Origin: Cytophagaceae bacterium | GTDB lineage: Bacteria > Bacteroidota > Bacteroidia > Cytophagales > Spirosomataceae | Direction: 5' to 3' | Length of the DNA: 64,000 nt | Assembly (NCBI GenBank): GCA_027491195.1 | Contig: JAIXWQ010000011.1 | Span: 1-64,000, forward strand | Part shown: one piece after another, positions 46,070 to 61,011 of the stretch | Layout of the letters: each line of letters opens with the position of its first letter | How positions within the stretch are numbered: position 1 is the first letter of the stretch | The notes under the pieces: generated by a model | What the model saw: the letters and a program-made list of their open reading frames with translations, nothing else | Told to the model about the DNA's origin: nothing | Database searches by the model: none | Made by a program: the position numbers and the translations under genes

Positions 46070-47332
46070 ATGTTTACACAAATCAACTATCCTTCACCGA
46101 CAGATTATGCTCGTCTTTGCGAAAGACCGGCATTGGAGCAGGCTGCTTTAGGTAGCTTAATTGAAGGTGTTTTTCAAAAAGTACAAACAGAAGGCGATGC
46201 TGCACTTCGCGAATTGACGAAGAATTATGAGAATCGAAATATCGATTCCATTCTCTATACACCAGAAGAGATTGAAAAATACGCAGCCAAAACAGAACCG
46301 AATCTGCAGAAAGCGATAAAACACGCGTATGATAATATTTATGCCTTTCACAACGCACAAAAATTAGTTTCAGCCAAGATTGAAATAAATCCAGGCGTTG
46401 TCTGCTGGCAAAAAGCAACAGGCATAGATAAAGTGGGTATTTATATTCCCGGAGGCACGGCACCCCTATTCTCAACCGTTCTAATGTTAGCTATTCCCGC
46501 TAGGATTGCTGGTTGTCTAGAGGTTGTTTTATGTACTCCCGCAGAACATCCAGCCATTTTTTATGCTGCCAAACTTTGTGGTGTTACTAAGATGGCTAAA
46601 ATTGGAGGTTCTCAAGCCATTGCAGCGTTAACTTTAGGAACAGAAAGTGTACCGAAGGTATATAAAATCTTTGGGCCAGGTAATCAATATGTTACAGCCG
46701 CTAAAATGTATGCTAATCGTTTAGGCACTGCCATCGATATGCCTGCTGGTCCCTCCGAAGTGGCCGTTTATGCTGACTCTAAGGGGATTCCGGCATTTAT
46801 TGCTTCTGATTTACTTTCACAAGCAGAACATGGAATTGACTCACAAGTCTTCCTAGTGAGCACAGACGAAAGAATTATTCAGGAGACCTTTCTAGCAATC
46901 GCGGATCAACTAAAAGAATTACCTCGAAAAGAATTAGCAGAAAAGGCTTTACTGAATTCGAAATTCATTTTAGTGGCCACTGAAAAAGAAGCAGCTGATT
47001 TATTAAATGAATATGCTGCTGAGCACTTGATCCTAGCCTGCCAGAATCCAGAAGCATTCGCAGATCAAATCAGGAATGCAGGATCTATTTTCTTAGGAAA
47101 TTATACGCCAGAATCTGCGGGTGATTATGCTTCAGGAACGAACCACACTTTACCGACAAATGGATTTGCGCGCTCCTATTCTGGAGTCAATTTAGATTCT
47201 TTCACTAAGAAAATCACACTTCAATCTATCAGTAAATCAGGTTTAAGCCATTTAGGTGACACAATTATTGACATGGCTGAAGCAGAATCACTTCAAGCCC
47301 ACGCTAACGCTGTTAAAGTACGATTAAAATGA
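46070..47332 (+). CDS. hisD: Histidinol dehydrogenase
   Basis: A 420-residue zinc enzyme that makes histidine from histidinol in two NAD-dependent oxidations. Landmarks are GIYIPGGTAPLFSTVLMLAIPA, GPGNQYVTAAK, DLLSQAEHGIDSQV with zinc-binding Gln/His and AAEHLIL with the catalytic Glu-His. It overlaps hisC by ATGA, showing coupling within hisGDC. Confidence 0.97.
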   Translation: MFTQINYPSPTDYARLCERPALEQAALGSLIEGVFQKVQTEGDAALRELTKNYENRNIDSILYTPEEIEKYAAKTEPNLQKAIKHAYDNIYAFHNAQKLVSAKIEINPGVVCWQKATGIDKVGIYIPGGTAPLFSTVLMLAIPARIAGCLEVVLCTPAEHPAIFYAAKLCGVTKMAKIGGSQAIAALTLGTESVPKVYKIFGPGNQYVTAAKMYANRLGTAIDMPAGPSEVAVYADSKGIPAFIASDLLSQAEHGIDSQVFLVSTDERIIQETFLAIADQLKELPRKELAEKALLNSKFILVATEKEAADLLNEYAAEHLILACQNPEAFADQIRNAGSIFLGNYTPESAGDYASGTNHTLPTNGFARSYSGVNLDSFTKKITLQSISKSGLSHLGDTIIDMAEAESLQAHANAVKVRLK

Positions 47333-48381
47333 ATTTTCAGGACTTCATATTAGAACATATTTGGAACTTAAAACCTTATTCATCTGCGAGAGATGAATTT
47401 AAAGGTAAAGAGGGTGTGTTTTTAGATGCCAATGAAAATCCAATTGGTTCGGGTGTTCCAGAAAAATGGAATCGCTATCCTGATCCATTGCAAATAGAAA
47501 TCAAAGAGCAATTAGCCTCTATTAAGTCTTGCTCTACCGAACAAATTTTTCTTGGAAATGGATCTGACGAAGCAATCGACTTGATCATGCGAATGACCTG
47601 TCAGTCAGGTATTCACAATATTATTCTTTGCCCTCCTACCTATGGAATGTACGAGGTTAGCGCTTCTATTAACCACATTGAACAGCGAAAAGTAAGTCTA
47701 CTAATGAATTACCAGTTAGATGTGGCTGGTATTTTAGAAGCAATCGATTCTAATACGCGTTTGCTATTTATTTGTTCTCCTAACAATCCCACAGGGAATA
47801 AATTGAATCGTACAGATATTTACACCTTGATTGAATCCTTTAAAACAGGATTCGTCATCATCGATGAAGCTTACATCGATTTCTCTGATGAGCCTAGTTT
47901 TATTCAGGAATTAGCGAAATACCCTCAGGTAATTGTGATGCAGACACTTTCCAAAGCCTACGGATTAGCCTCTCTGCGTTTAGGAATGGCCTTTGCTCAT
48001 CCCACTATTATCAGTCTATTAAATAAAATAAAACCTCCTTATAATATAGGTGGAGCAACACAAGAAATTGTGATAAAGGCGTTAGCCAATACCTCATTTA
48101 AGAAGAGTTCCGTTTCTCTGCTATTAGCGGAAAGAACTCGATTAATAGAATCTTTAGGACAAATTCCAGAGGTACTACAAATTTACCCATCAGATGCTAA
48201 TTTTATTTTAGTGCGGTTTAAGAACTCAAATGAGTTATTTAACTATTTAATTTCTGAGAAATTAATTACTCGAAATAGAAGTACCGTTACTTTATGTGAA
48301 GATTCTATTCGAATAACGATTGGGTTATCAGAAGAAAACGATAAATTAGTTGATCTAATTTCTACATTCTACGTTGCATAA
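47329..48381 (+). CDS. hisC: Histidinol-phosphate aminotransferase
   Basis: A 350-residue class I/II aminotransferase that makes histidinol phosphate. Landmarks are FLDANENPIGSG, NRYPDP, FLGNGSDEAIDLI, FICSPNNPTGNKL, IIDEAYIDFSDE and QTLSKAYGLASLRLG with the PLP lysine. The remaining his genes are not in this window; after hisC come a secreted protein and a tRNA gene. Confidence 0.96.
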   Translation: MNFQDFILEHIWNLKPYSSARDEFKGKEGVFLDANENPIGSGVPEKWNRYPDPLQIEIKEQLASIKSCSTEQIFLGNGSDEAIDLIMRMTCQSGIHNIILCPPTYGMYEVSASINHIEQRKVSLLMNYQLDVAGILEAIDSNTRLLFICSPNNPTGNKLNRTDIYTLIESFKTGFVIIDEAYIDFSDEPSFIQELAKYPQVIVMQTLSKAYGLASLRLGMAFAHPTIISLLNKIKPPYNIGGATQEIVIKALANTSFKKSSVSLLLAERTRLIESLGQIPEVLQIYPSDANFILVRFKNSNELFNYLISEKLITRNRSTVTLCEDSIRITIGLSEENDKLVDLISTFYVA

Positions 48382-48382
48382 T

Positions 48383-48904
48383 ATGTTAAAACGTTTGGTC
48401 CTTTTCTTGTTTTTATGCTGCAGCCTCACCGCTACTAAGGCACAGATGAAGGATTGGGCGGCGGGTTTTAGAGTCGGCGAACCGGGTGGATTTATGGTTA
48501 AACGCTATTTACCCTCTGGTAAAAATGCGGTTGAATTTAATTTCGGGACGTATGGTGGACTTTGGGGAACGAATCGTTCTTATCAAGAGGGCTACTTCCA
48601 AAATATTGGATTCTCACTCAACGCCTTGTATTTATGGCATCGACCTACCCTAGTAAATTCTGATTTGCATTATTATTATGGGGCTGGTCCTCAATTTGTA
48701 TCTAGAAATCTATTTTCAGACAAATCGATTTATCCTGAAGCAAAAAGAGGTTTAGGCGCGGCTAGTATCGCAGGTTTAGAGTATTTCCCAATAGACGCCC
48801 CTAACCTATCTTTCTTTGCCGAATTAGGCTTATATACGGAATTACTCCCCAATCCCTTCTTCTTGCATATTCAAGGAGGTGTAGGTGTGAAAGTCAATTT
48901 TTAA
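48383..48904 (+). CDS. Small exported beta-rich protein, probable outer-membrane type
   Basis: A 173-residue protein with a signal peptide (MLKRLVLFLFLCCSLTATKA). The mature part alternates aromatic and glycine residues in short amphipathic strands (AAGFRVGEPGGFMVKRYL, VEFNFGTYGGLWG, YYYGAGPQFV) and ends VGVKVNF with a terminal Phe, like small outer-membrane beta barrels. The family is unknown to me. The ATG at 48383 is preferred to a TTG at 48374 inside hisC. It lies one base after hisC and one base before a tRNA gene. Confidence 0.75.
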   Translation: MLKRLVLFLFLCCSLTATKAQMKDWAAGFRVGEPGGFMVKRYLPSGKNAVEFNFGTYGGLWGTNRSYQEGYFQNIGFSLNALYLWHRPTLVNSDLHYYYGAGPQFVSRNLFSDKSIYPEAKRGLGAASIAGLEYFPIDAPNLSFFAELGLYTELLPNPFFLHIQGGVGVKVNF

Positions 48905-48905
48905 T

Positions 48906-48979
<74 letters not shown>

Positions 48980-48982
48980 CTC

Positions 48983-50113
48983 TTACAATCTATCCTTAAA
49001 CGATTCGTAACCGAAGGATTTAAATAGTTGGAAATTACCTGCTGTATTTATTTTTCCAATACTAGGTAGATTAACACCATTAAAAGTGGTCGTTTTCACC
49101 ATCGTATAATGAATCATATCTTCCAAGATGATTTCATCTCCTATTTGAAGCGGCTGTTCAAAAGAATAATCGCCATAGAAATCACCCGCTAAACAAGTCA
49201 TACCTCCAAAACGGTAGGTCGGCTTTCCTTTTTCAGGTTCAGAGTTCGCTCCTCTAATCCGTGGCTTATACGGCATCTCTAAGGTGTCAGGCATATGAGC
49301 CGCAAAGGAAACATCCAATATAGCTACCGTAATACCAGCCGACTCCACAATATCAAGCACAGTAGATTTTAAGAAACCTGTTTGCCAGCCCACTGCTGAC
49401 CCTGGTTCTAGAATGATTTGTAAATTAGGATACTTAGAACGAAACCCTTTCAGCAAACCAATTAAATGATCAACATCGTAATCATCCCGAGTAATCAAAT
49501 GTCCACCTCCTAGATTTAACCATTTCAAAGATGGAAGTAGATCTCCAAATTTCTCTTCAATCACGGCTAAAGTTCTTTCCAACACGTACGAATCATTCTC
49601 ACAAAGCGTATGTGAATGTAAGCCTTCTATCCCCTCCGGTAAAATCCCTAAATCAGAACGGCGAATACCTAATCGAGAACCGGCAATACACGGATTATAC
49701 ATCTCTGTATCCACCTCAGCATATTCCGGATTAATGCGTAATCCACAAGAAATGCCAGCAGCTAAAGCTCGCTCTTTGTACTTGCGATACTGATTAAGTG
49801 AATTGAAGGTAATGTGACCTGCATAAGAACTTAATTCAGCCCACTCAGATTCTAAATAGGCCGGTGAATAGACATGAGGTTTAACACCCATTTCCTCAAA
49901 AGCTAAGCGAGCTTCGTGCAATGAACTAGCCGTAGCTCCAGCTAAGTACTGTTTAACTAAGGGAAATTCATGATAAAAGGAAAAACCCTTTAAAGCACAA
50001 ATAATTTCAATTCCAGCCTCTTTTTGAACTCTTTTTAAAAGTTCCAGATTTGAAATCAATAAATTTTCCTCCAATACATAACAAGGAGATGGAATCGAAG
50101 GATAATAAATCAT
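48983..50113 (-). CDS. nspC: Carboxynorspermidine/carboxyspermidine decarboxylase
   Basis: A 376-residue fold-type III PLP decarboxylase that converts carboxy(nor)spermidine to (nor)spermidine. Landmarks are PSPCYVLEENLLISNLELL, the PLP lysine in ICALKGFSFY, ASSLHEARLAFEEMG, LRINPEY, WLNLGGGHLI, LEPGSAVGW and CLAGDFYGDY. Its start at 50113 is one base from the stop of the upstream dehydrogenase; a longer reading would overlap that gene. The pair forms the carboxyspermidine pathway for polyamines, the usual route in Bacteroidota. Confidence 0.95.
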   Translation of the reverse strand: MIYYPSIPSPCYVLEENLLISNLELLKRVQKEAGIEIICALKGFSFYHEFPLVKQYLAGATASSLHEARLAFEEMGVKPHVYSPAYLESEWAELSSYAGHITFNSLNQYRKYKERALAAGISCGLRINPEYAEVDTEMYNPCIAGSRLGIRRSDLGILPEGIEGLHSHTLCENDSYVLERTLAVIEEKFGDLLPSLKWLNLGGGHLITRDDYDVDHLIGLLKGFRSKYPNLQIILEPGSAVGWQTGFLKSTVLDIVESAGITVAILDVSFAAHMPDTLEMPYKPRIRGANSEPEKGKPTYRFGGMTCLAGDFYGDYSFEQPLQIGDEIILEDMIHYTMVKTTTFNGVNLPSIGKINTAGNFQLFKSFGYESFKDRL

Positions 50114-50114
50114 C

Positions 50115-51329
50115 TTAATATTCGTGCGGTAAAGTGATGTTGTGTTGCTCATCCCAAGGTAAACCATGGATGTTTAATAATTCCATAAATGGATCTGGAT
50201 TAAATTCTTCCACATTGAATACGCCTGGTGCAAACCAAGAACCATCAATCATTAAAGAAGCTCCAATCATCGCAGGTACACCCGTCGTATAACTTACGCC
50301 TTGTGCTTGCACCTCTTTATAACAATCTGCGTGATGGCAATTATTCCAAACATAATACGTAGCATCCTTACCATCCTTAATACCTTTGATTTGGCAACCA
50401 ATAGACGTTTGGCCTGAATAATTCTCTCCTAATGTCCCCGGTTCTGGTAAAACTGCCTTCAAGAACTCTAAAGGAACGATATCCGTTCCATTGAACTTAA
50501 TCGGTGCAATGGAAGTCATGCCTACATTTTGAAGTACTTCTAGGTGAGTCAAATAAGCTTGACCAAATGTCATCCAAAAACGAGCACGCTTGAGCGTAGG
50601 GAAATTCTTTGTTAATGACTCTAATTCCTCGTGGTATAGGACATAGGACTCTTTAGGGCCAATATTAGGGTAATCAATCGGCTTATGAATCGACATCGGT
50701 TCGATTTCAATCCACTCCCCATTCTCCCAATACTTTCCTTTCTGCGTAATCTCCCGAATATTAATTTCCGGATTGAAGTTCGTTGCAAATGCTTTTCCGT
50801 GATCACCTGCATTACAATCAATGATATCCAAATAATGCATCTCATCGAAATAATGCTTGTTAGCGTAAGCCGTATAAACACCTGTAACACCTGGGTCAAA
50901 TCCACAACCTAATAAGGCCATCAAACCCGCTTTTTTAAATTTATCTTGGTAAGCCCACTGCCAAGAATATTCAAACTTGGCTACATCTTTCGGCTCGTAA
51001 TTCGCTGTATCTAAATAATGAACACCCGCTTCTAAACAAGCATCCATAATGGTTAAATCTTGGTACGGCAAGGCCACATTAATCACTAAGAATGGCTTTT
51101 CTTCTTTAAATAGAGCTACTAATTCAGGTACATTATCTGCATCCACTTGACGAGTCTTAACAGCTGTAGGTAAACCGATAGCAGCGCATTCAGCAGCAAT
51201 GGCATCACATTTAGATAGTGTACGAGAAGCTAAAACAATCTCAGAGAAGGAAGCAGGGTTCATCGCACATTTTTTTACTACGACATTACCAACTCCACCA
51301 GCACCAATAATTACAATTTTTTTCGACAT
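50115..51329 (-). CDS. Carboxynorspermidine dehydrogenase (saccharopine dehydrogenase family)
   Basis: A 404-residue NAD(P)-dependent enzyme. The Rossmann motif IVIIGAGGVGNVVVKKC is at the start, followed by LVINVALPYQDLTIMDACLEAGVHYLDTANYE and LLGCGFDPGVTGVYTAY. By family and by its place directly before nspC, it condenses aspartate semialdehyde with putrescine or diaminopropane to carboxy(nor)spermidine. An exact -7 box lies 20 bases upstream, so it is first in a two-gene unit. Confidence 0.94.
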   Translation of the reverse strand: MSKKIVIIGAGGVGNVVVKKCAMNPASFSEIVLASRTLSKCDAIAAECAAIGLPTAVKTRQVDADNVPELVALFKEEKPFLVINVALPYQDLTIMDACLEAGVHYLDTANYEPKDVAKFEYSWQWAYQDKFKKAGLMALLGCGFDPGVTGVYTAYANKHYFDEMHYLDIIDCNAGDHGKAFATNFNPEINIREITQKGKYWENGEWIEIEPMSIHKPIDYPNIGPKESYVLYHEELESLTKNFPTLKRARFWMTFGQAYLTHLEVLQNVGMTSIAPIKFNGTDIVPLEFLKAVLPEPGTLGENYSGQTSIGCQIKGIKDGKDATYYVWNNCHHADCYKEVQAQGVSYTTGVPAMIGASLMIDGSWFAPGVFNVEEFNPDPFMELLNIHGLPWDEQHNITLPHEY

Positions 51330-51348
51330 AGATTTTTAAAAAGAAATG

Positions 51349-51356
51349 CAAAAATA
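51349..51356 (-). promoter_or_regulatory. -7 box of the carboxynorspermidine operon
   Basis: Minus strand TATTTTTG, an exact TAnnTTTG match; predicted start near 51342 with a 13-base leader. It falls in the 51-base gap after the NlpC/P60 gene. Confidence 0.55.
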
Positions 51357-51380
51357 GAACATCAAAGCCTAAAATCCATA

Positions 51381-51861
51381 TTAATTTTTATATGGACGGA
51401 TAATTTTAACAATGCGATCTAGCCAAAACTTTTGGAATAATAAATCCTCACGAACTCCGTAACTCGTGCTAGCATGTATAAAACTAATAGATGGCTTTTC
51501 TTTTGTGATTAGACCCACATGATTAATCAACCCTACCTTACCTGTCGCAAAGAATACCCAATCTCCTAATTGAATATCTTGAAGCCTAATTTCCTCACCA
51601 AACTTGGCTTGGTCTGCTGAAACACGCGGTATACTGAAATCATTTGATGAATAGGCTTTAAATAATAATCCAGAGCAATCCATCCCTCTAGTATCCATAC
51701 CACCAGTACGATAAGGAACTCCTTTGTACTTCCTTGCCTCTTTTAAAATGGCCTTAATCTCTTTTGCGCTGTAGTAAGATGCCCCTGGCTTATGAAACAA
51801 CCTCTTGACAAAAGAACAAGAATCCACTAGAATGACTAACAGGCAAAGGGCTAAAATTCGC

Positions 51862-51869
<8 letters not shown>
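51381..51869 (-). CDS. NlpC/P60 (C40) cell-wall peptidase lipoprotein
   Basis: A 162-residue lipoprotein with lipobox VDSC and lipidation Cys18. The NlpC/P60 domain has the catalytic Cys65 in MDCSGLLF, His117 in INHVGLI and a third polar residue near His132 (FIHAST). Such enzymes cut peptide stems of peptidoglycan between D-Glu and diamino acid. The N-terminus overlaps the AddA-like gene end by eight bases, so it rides on that transcript although the functions differ. Confidence 0.92.
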
Positions 51870-56938
<5,069 letters not shown>

Positions 56939-56944
56939 GAGATC

Positions 56945-58741
56945 ATGGATAGAAATTCCATCACGGGTATTGTTTTAATTATGGGTATGCTATTAGGCTA
57001 CCAATATTTCTTTGCCCCAAAAGAGGAAGCATCAGTAGCTCCTAAAGCCGTTGCTTCAAAAACAATTGCTCCCGTTAAAAAAGATACGGCTATCATCGCT
57101 GTTCTAGATTCAACAGTTCAAAAAGAACAAGTATATACGCTTGAAAACAAGGATATCGTAGTTAAGGTATCTTCTATCGGAGCTAAATTAGTATCTGTTC
57201 AATTAAAGAATTATAAGAGCTATGCTAATTTTAATGCAGGCAAAAACGACGGATTGTATTTATATAATTCGAATAAAGATGAATTTGCCATTGAATTACC
57301 CACTACATCGGGTAAGGTTAAATTAAATACGATTGCATTTGCTGGGGTTCAAACTGGAAACAAAATTGAATTCACCGGAACTACTCTAGGTGGTCAAGTG
57401 GTTAAATCATCTTATAATTTAGCTGAATCTGGGTTCCTGTTAGATTATCAATTAGATGCTAAATCGGTGGCTTTATCAGGTGGTGATTACTTCATTCACT
57501 GGAAAGAGCAAGTACATCAAACAGAAAAAGATATTACCGAAGAACGCAAAGCAACCATTAATTATTTGCTAACAGAGGACGAAGAATTTGATTATTTATC
57601 GGAAAATCCAAGTTCAGTAACTAACGAGAATTTAGACCAAAGCACTAAATGGATTAGCTTCAAGAAGAAATACTTCCTAAGTGGATTAATTCCTCAAGGA
57701 TTTACGTTTAAGAAAGCTTCATTAACGGCTACACCTAATTTAACCGATAGCCTAAACATCAAGACCTTAGATGCGCAAATCGTTGGATCTGCATCAGATC
57801 TTTCTGCTGGAAAATCTAACTTTCAGTTTTACTTTGGTCCCAATGATTATGCTATTGTTAACAAAGTAGAGGCACCTAATTTTGGTAAAAACGTGAAGCT
57901 TAGCTACGACTTTTTATTGCCTATTACGAAATACATTTTCGTTCCTTTATTCGGTTTCTTAGAAAGCCTATTTACAAATTATGGTTTATTGATTATTGTT
58001 TTAGTATTAATCATCAAAACCGCCTTATTACCGCTTACCTATAAATCTTACGTTTCTATGGCTAAGACGCGAATCTTAGCTCCAGAAATCGCAGCGATCA
58101 AAGAAAAAATTGGTGACGATGCTGCTCGTGTACAACAAGAAACGATGAAGTTGTACGGTGAAGTAGGTGTTAATCCTTTAAGCGGTTGCATCCCTGTGTT
58201 AGCAACAATGCCCGTTTTAATGGCTGTATTTATGTTGTTCCCTAACTTGATTAATCTTCGTCAAGAGTCATTCTTGTGGGCGAATGATTTATCGACTTAT
58301 GACTCATTTATTACCTTGCCATTCAGCATACCTTTCTACGGGGCTCACGTGAGTTTGTTTTGTTTATTAATGACCGTTTCGCAATTAGCGTATGGGTATT
58401 ATAATAACCAAATCACACCAGATCAACCAGGTCAACCCATTAACATGAAAATGATGGCGTATGTGACGCCTGTTATCTTCATGTTCGTGATGAACTCCTT
58501 CCCTGCTGGTTTAAGTTTCTATTATTTCGTATCGAATTTGGTGACTATCGGTCAACAATTAGCCATTCGTAAATTCGTAAATGAGGATAAAATCAAAGCC
58601 TTATTAGACGAAAACAGAAAGAAAATTGCCGCAGGTGGTGGCCCTAAAAAATCCAAGTTCTCTCAATATCTTCAAACTCAATTGAAGACGATGGAAGAGC
58701 AACAAAAAGAAGCAGCTAAGAATACTAAGAAGAAAAAATAA
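56945..58741 (+). CDS. yidC: Membrane protein insertase YidC
   Basis: A 598-residue Sec-linked insertase. The N-terminal helix (ITGIVLIMGMLLGYQYFF) anchors a large periplasmic beta domain (about residues 60-330). Five membrane helices form the insertase core, with YGLLIIVLVLIIKTALLPLTYKSY and GCIPVLATMPVLMAVFML, and the lysine-rich cytoplasmic tail ends KKKK. It inserts and folds inner-membrane proteins. This is the usual Gram-negative length. Confidence 0.97.
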   Translation: MDRNSITGIVLIMGMLLGYQYFFAPKEEASVAPKAVASKTIAPVKKDTAIIAVLDSTVQKEQVYTLENKDIVVKVSSIGAKLVSVQLKNYKSYANFNAGKNDGLYLYNSNKDEFAIELPTTSGKVKLNTIAFAGVQTGNKIEFTGTTLGGQVVKSSYNLAESGFLLDYQLDAKSVALSGGDYFIHWKEQVHQTEKDITEERKATINYLLTEDEEFDYLSENPSSVTNENLDQSTKWISFKKKYFLSGLIPQGFTFKKASLTATPNLTDSLNIKTLDAQIVGSASDLSAGKSNFQFYFGPNDYAIVNKVEAPNFGKNVKLSYDFLLPITKYIFVPLFGFLESLFTNYGLLIIVLVLIIKTALLPLTYKSYVSMAKTRILAPEIAAIKEKIGDDAARVQQETMKLYGEVGVNPLSGCIPVLATMPVLMAVFMLFPNLINLRQESFLWANDLSTYDSFITLPFSIPFYGAHVSLFCLLMTVSQLAYGYYNNQITPDQPGQPINMKMMAYVTPVIFMFVMNSFPAGLSFYYFVSNLVTIGQQLAIRKFVNEDKIKALLDENRKKIAAGGGPKKSKFSQYLQTQLKTMEEQQKEAAKNTKKKK

Positions 58742-58742
58742 G

Positions 58743-60026
58743 ATGAACACCTTAAGCACAGCCTATTTTGAGAAAGCGAAAGAGTTAATTCCGGGAGGAG
58801 TAAATTCTCCGGTTCGCGCTTTTAAGTCGGTCGGAGGTAATCCCGTGTTTATAAAATCTGCTAAAGGTGCTTATTTGAACGATGTAGATGGTAATTCCTA
58901 TATTGATCTTATCGGTTCTTGGGGCCCTATGCTTTTCGGTCATGCACATCCAGTGATTGAAGAAGCTGTTCGTAATGCTTTAGGTAATGGTTTTTCTTTT
59001 GGCGCTCCGACTTATAATGAGGTCTTAATTGCGGAGAAGATCACCTCCATGATCCCTTCGGTGGAAAAAGTGAGATTAGTTAACTCGGGAACTGAGGCGA
59101 CTATGGCTGCTATTCGTTTGGCAAGAGCCTACACGAAACGTGATAAAATCATCAAATTCGAAGGATGCTACCATGGACATGGTGATTCCTTTTTAATCGC
59201 AGCTGGATCAGGGGTTGCTACCTTAGGAACTCCCGATAGCCCAGGCGTGACCGTATCGACAGCGAGAGATACATTAACCGCTATTTATAACGATCTTTCC
59301 AGTTTAGAAAACCTATTTAAAGCTAATCCTTCCGAAGTTTCTGCGGTGATAGTGGAACCTGTTGTAGGAAATATGGGCTTAGTGATTCCCAAAGAAGGTT
59401 ATCTGGAGGGTGTTCAAAAATTATGTCAACAATACGGCGCATTACTTATTTTCGATGAGGTAATGACTGGTTTTAGATTATCATCAAGTGGTTACCAAGG
59501 TCTTTCTGGTATTCAGCCTGATTTAACCACCTTGGGAAAAATTATTGGTGGTGGACTTCCGGTAGGTGCCTACGGAGGAAAAGCCGAAATAATGGACATG
59601 ATTGCTCCTGCGGGTCCTGTTTACCAGGCTGGCACTTTATCAGGTAATCCTTTAGCTACGACGGCGGGTTTAGCTATGTTAAACTTAATCACAGATAATC
59701 CTTCAATTTATACGGAGTTAGCATCGCGTGGTTTAGCTCTGAAAGAGGCCATGAGTGCTGATTTAAAGTCTTTAGGACTTAATTATACCATTAATCAAAT
59801 CGGATCCATGTTTACCCTATTCTTCACGGATAAAGAGGTCAACAATTTTAGTGATGCGAAAACTTCAGATACCGCCTTATTCGGTAAGTATTTCAAAGGA
59901 ATGCTTGCAAAAGGCATCTACTTACCTCCATCGCAATACGAGTCTTGGTTCTTATCCACAGCATTAGGGGACTCAGAATACGATCGAATTATTTCTGCTA
60001 GCAAAGAAACGCTTCAATCATTATAG
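58743..60026 (+). CDS. hemL: Glutamate-1-semialdehyde 2,1-aminomutase
   Basis: A 427-residue PLP enzyme of C5 heme synthesis, converting glutamate-1-semialdehyde to 5-aminolevulinate. Landmarks are ELIPGGVNSPVRAFKSVGG, RLVNSGTEATMAAIRLAR, KFEGCYHGHGDSFL, FDEVMTGFR and the PLP lysine in TTLGKIIGGGLPVGAYGG. One base separates it from yidC and one from the following glycosyltransferase. Other hem genes are not adjacent. Confidence 0.97.
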   Translation: MNTLSTAYFEKAKELIPGGVNSPVRAFKSVGGNPVFIKSAKGAYLNDVDGNSYIDLIGSWGPMLFGHAHPVIEEAVRNALGNGFSFGAPTYNEVLIAEKITSMIPSVEKVRLVNSGTEATMAAIRLARAYTKRDKIIKFEGCYHGHGDSFLIAAGSGVATLGTPDSPGVTVSTARDTLTAIYNDLSSLENLFKANPSEVSAVIVEPVVGNMGLVIPKEGYLEGVQKLCQQYGALLIFDEVMTGFRLSSSGYQGLSGIQPDLTTLGKIIGGGLPVGAYGGKAEIMDMIAPAGPVYQAGTLSGNPLATTAGLAMLNLITDNPSIYTELASRGLALKEAMSADLKSLGLNYTINQIGSMFTLFFTDKEVNNFSDAKTSDTALFGKYFKGMLAKGIYLPPSQYESWFLSTALGDSEYDRIISASKETLQSL

Positions 60027-60027
60027 A

Positions 60028-61011
60028 ATGAAAACGCCGGCCTACAGCCTGATTATACCCGTTTATAATCGCCCACAAGAGTTGGATGAATTATTAGCTT
60101 GTATTCAGTTGCAGGAATTTCGAGATTTTGAAGTGGTCGTTATTGAAGATGGTTCCACTGATGATGCCACTCAAATCATTGAGAAATATAAGGCATCTTT
60201 TGATTTAGCTTATTATGTCAAAGAAAACGGTGGTCAAGGATTTGCCCGTAATTATGCATTTGAAAGAGCTAAGGGAGACTTCTTTATTATATTAGATTCA
60301 GATGCCCTCCTAGAACCGACCTATTTGAATGAGGTGGAAAAGGCCATTAAGGCAGATAACTTAGATTTATTCGGCGGTCCAGATAAAGATCATCCAAGCT
60401 TCACTCCTATCCAAAAAGCCATCAGTTATTCCATGACTTCTTTTCTAACGACAGGAGGAATTCGAGGTAAAGAAAAGAACATTGGGGGGCAATTTCATCC
60501 CAGAAGCTTCAATATGGGGATTTCTCGCAAAGTATATGAGGCGACAGGTGGATTTAAAATCACCAGAATGGGTGAAGATATCGAATTTAGTATTCGATGC
60601 ATCTCCATGGGTTTTAAATCTGGGCTAATTCCGAAGGCCTTTATTTACCATAAAAGAAGAACCGATTTTAGACAATTTTATAATCAGTTGCATTTTTTCG
60701 GAAGAGCAAGAATCAATATAAGCCGTTTCTTTCCGAAAGAATTAAAGCCTGTTCACTTTTTCCCTTTCCTATTTTTCAGTTATTACGTTCTGACAGGCTT
60801 AGCTCTATTATTTTTTCCTTCTCTAGGTGTTTTGCTTTTTTGCGGAATAATCATCTATAGCCTTCTTGTATTCTTCAGTGCCATTATAAACACCAAAGAT
60901 TACAAAATAGCTTTATTAGCCATATTCGCGGCTAACATTCAACTATTTGCGTATGGAAAAGGCTTTGCGGAAGAGGGTTTACGCAAATGGCTTAGTAATA
61001 CAGCTGCTTAA
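60028..61011 (+). CDS. Family 2 glycosyltransferase with C-terminal membrane segments
   Basis: A 327-residue GT-A enzyme: SLIIPVYNRPQELDELLACI, VIEDGSTDD, FARNYAFERAKGDFFIILDSDALL with the DxD-type motif, and GEDIEFSIRC. Two hydrophobic segments (about 250-295) near the C-terminus anchor it in the inner membrane. It probably builds a surface polysaccharide or glycolipid; the sugar is unknown. Its 3' end overlaps the convergent hldD gene by 20 bases. Confidence 0.88.
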   Translation: MKTPAYSLIIPVYNRPQELDELLACIQLQEFRDFEVVVIEDGSTDDATQIIEKYKASFDLAYYVKENGGQGFARNYAFERAKGDFFIILDSDALLEPTYLNEVEKAIKADNLDLFGGPDKDHPSFTPIQKAISYSMTSFLTTGGIRGKEKNIGGQFHPRSFNMGISRKVYEATGGFKITRMGEDIEFSIRCISMGFKSGLIPKAFIYHKRRTDFRQFYNQLHFFGRARINISRFFPKELKPVHFFPFLFFSYYVLTGLALLFFPSLGVLLFCGIIIYSLLVFFSAIINTKDYKIALLAIFAANIQLFAYGKGFAEEGLRKWLSNTAA

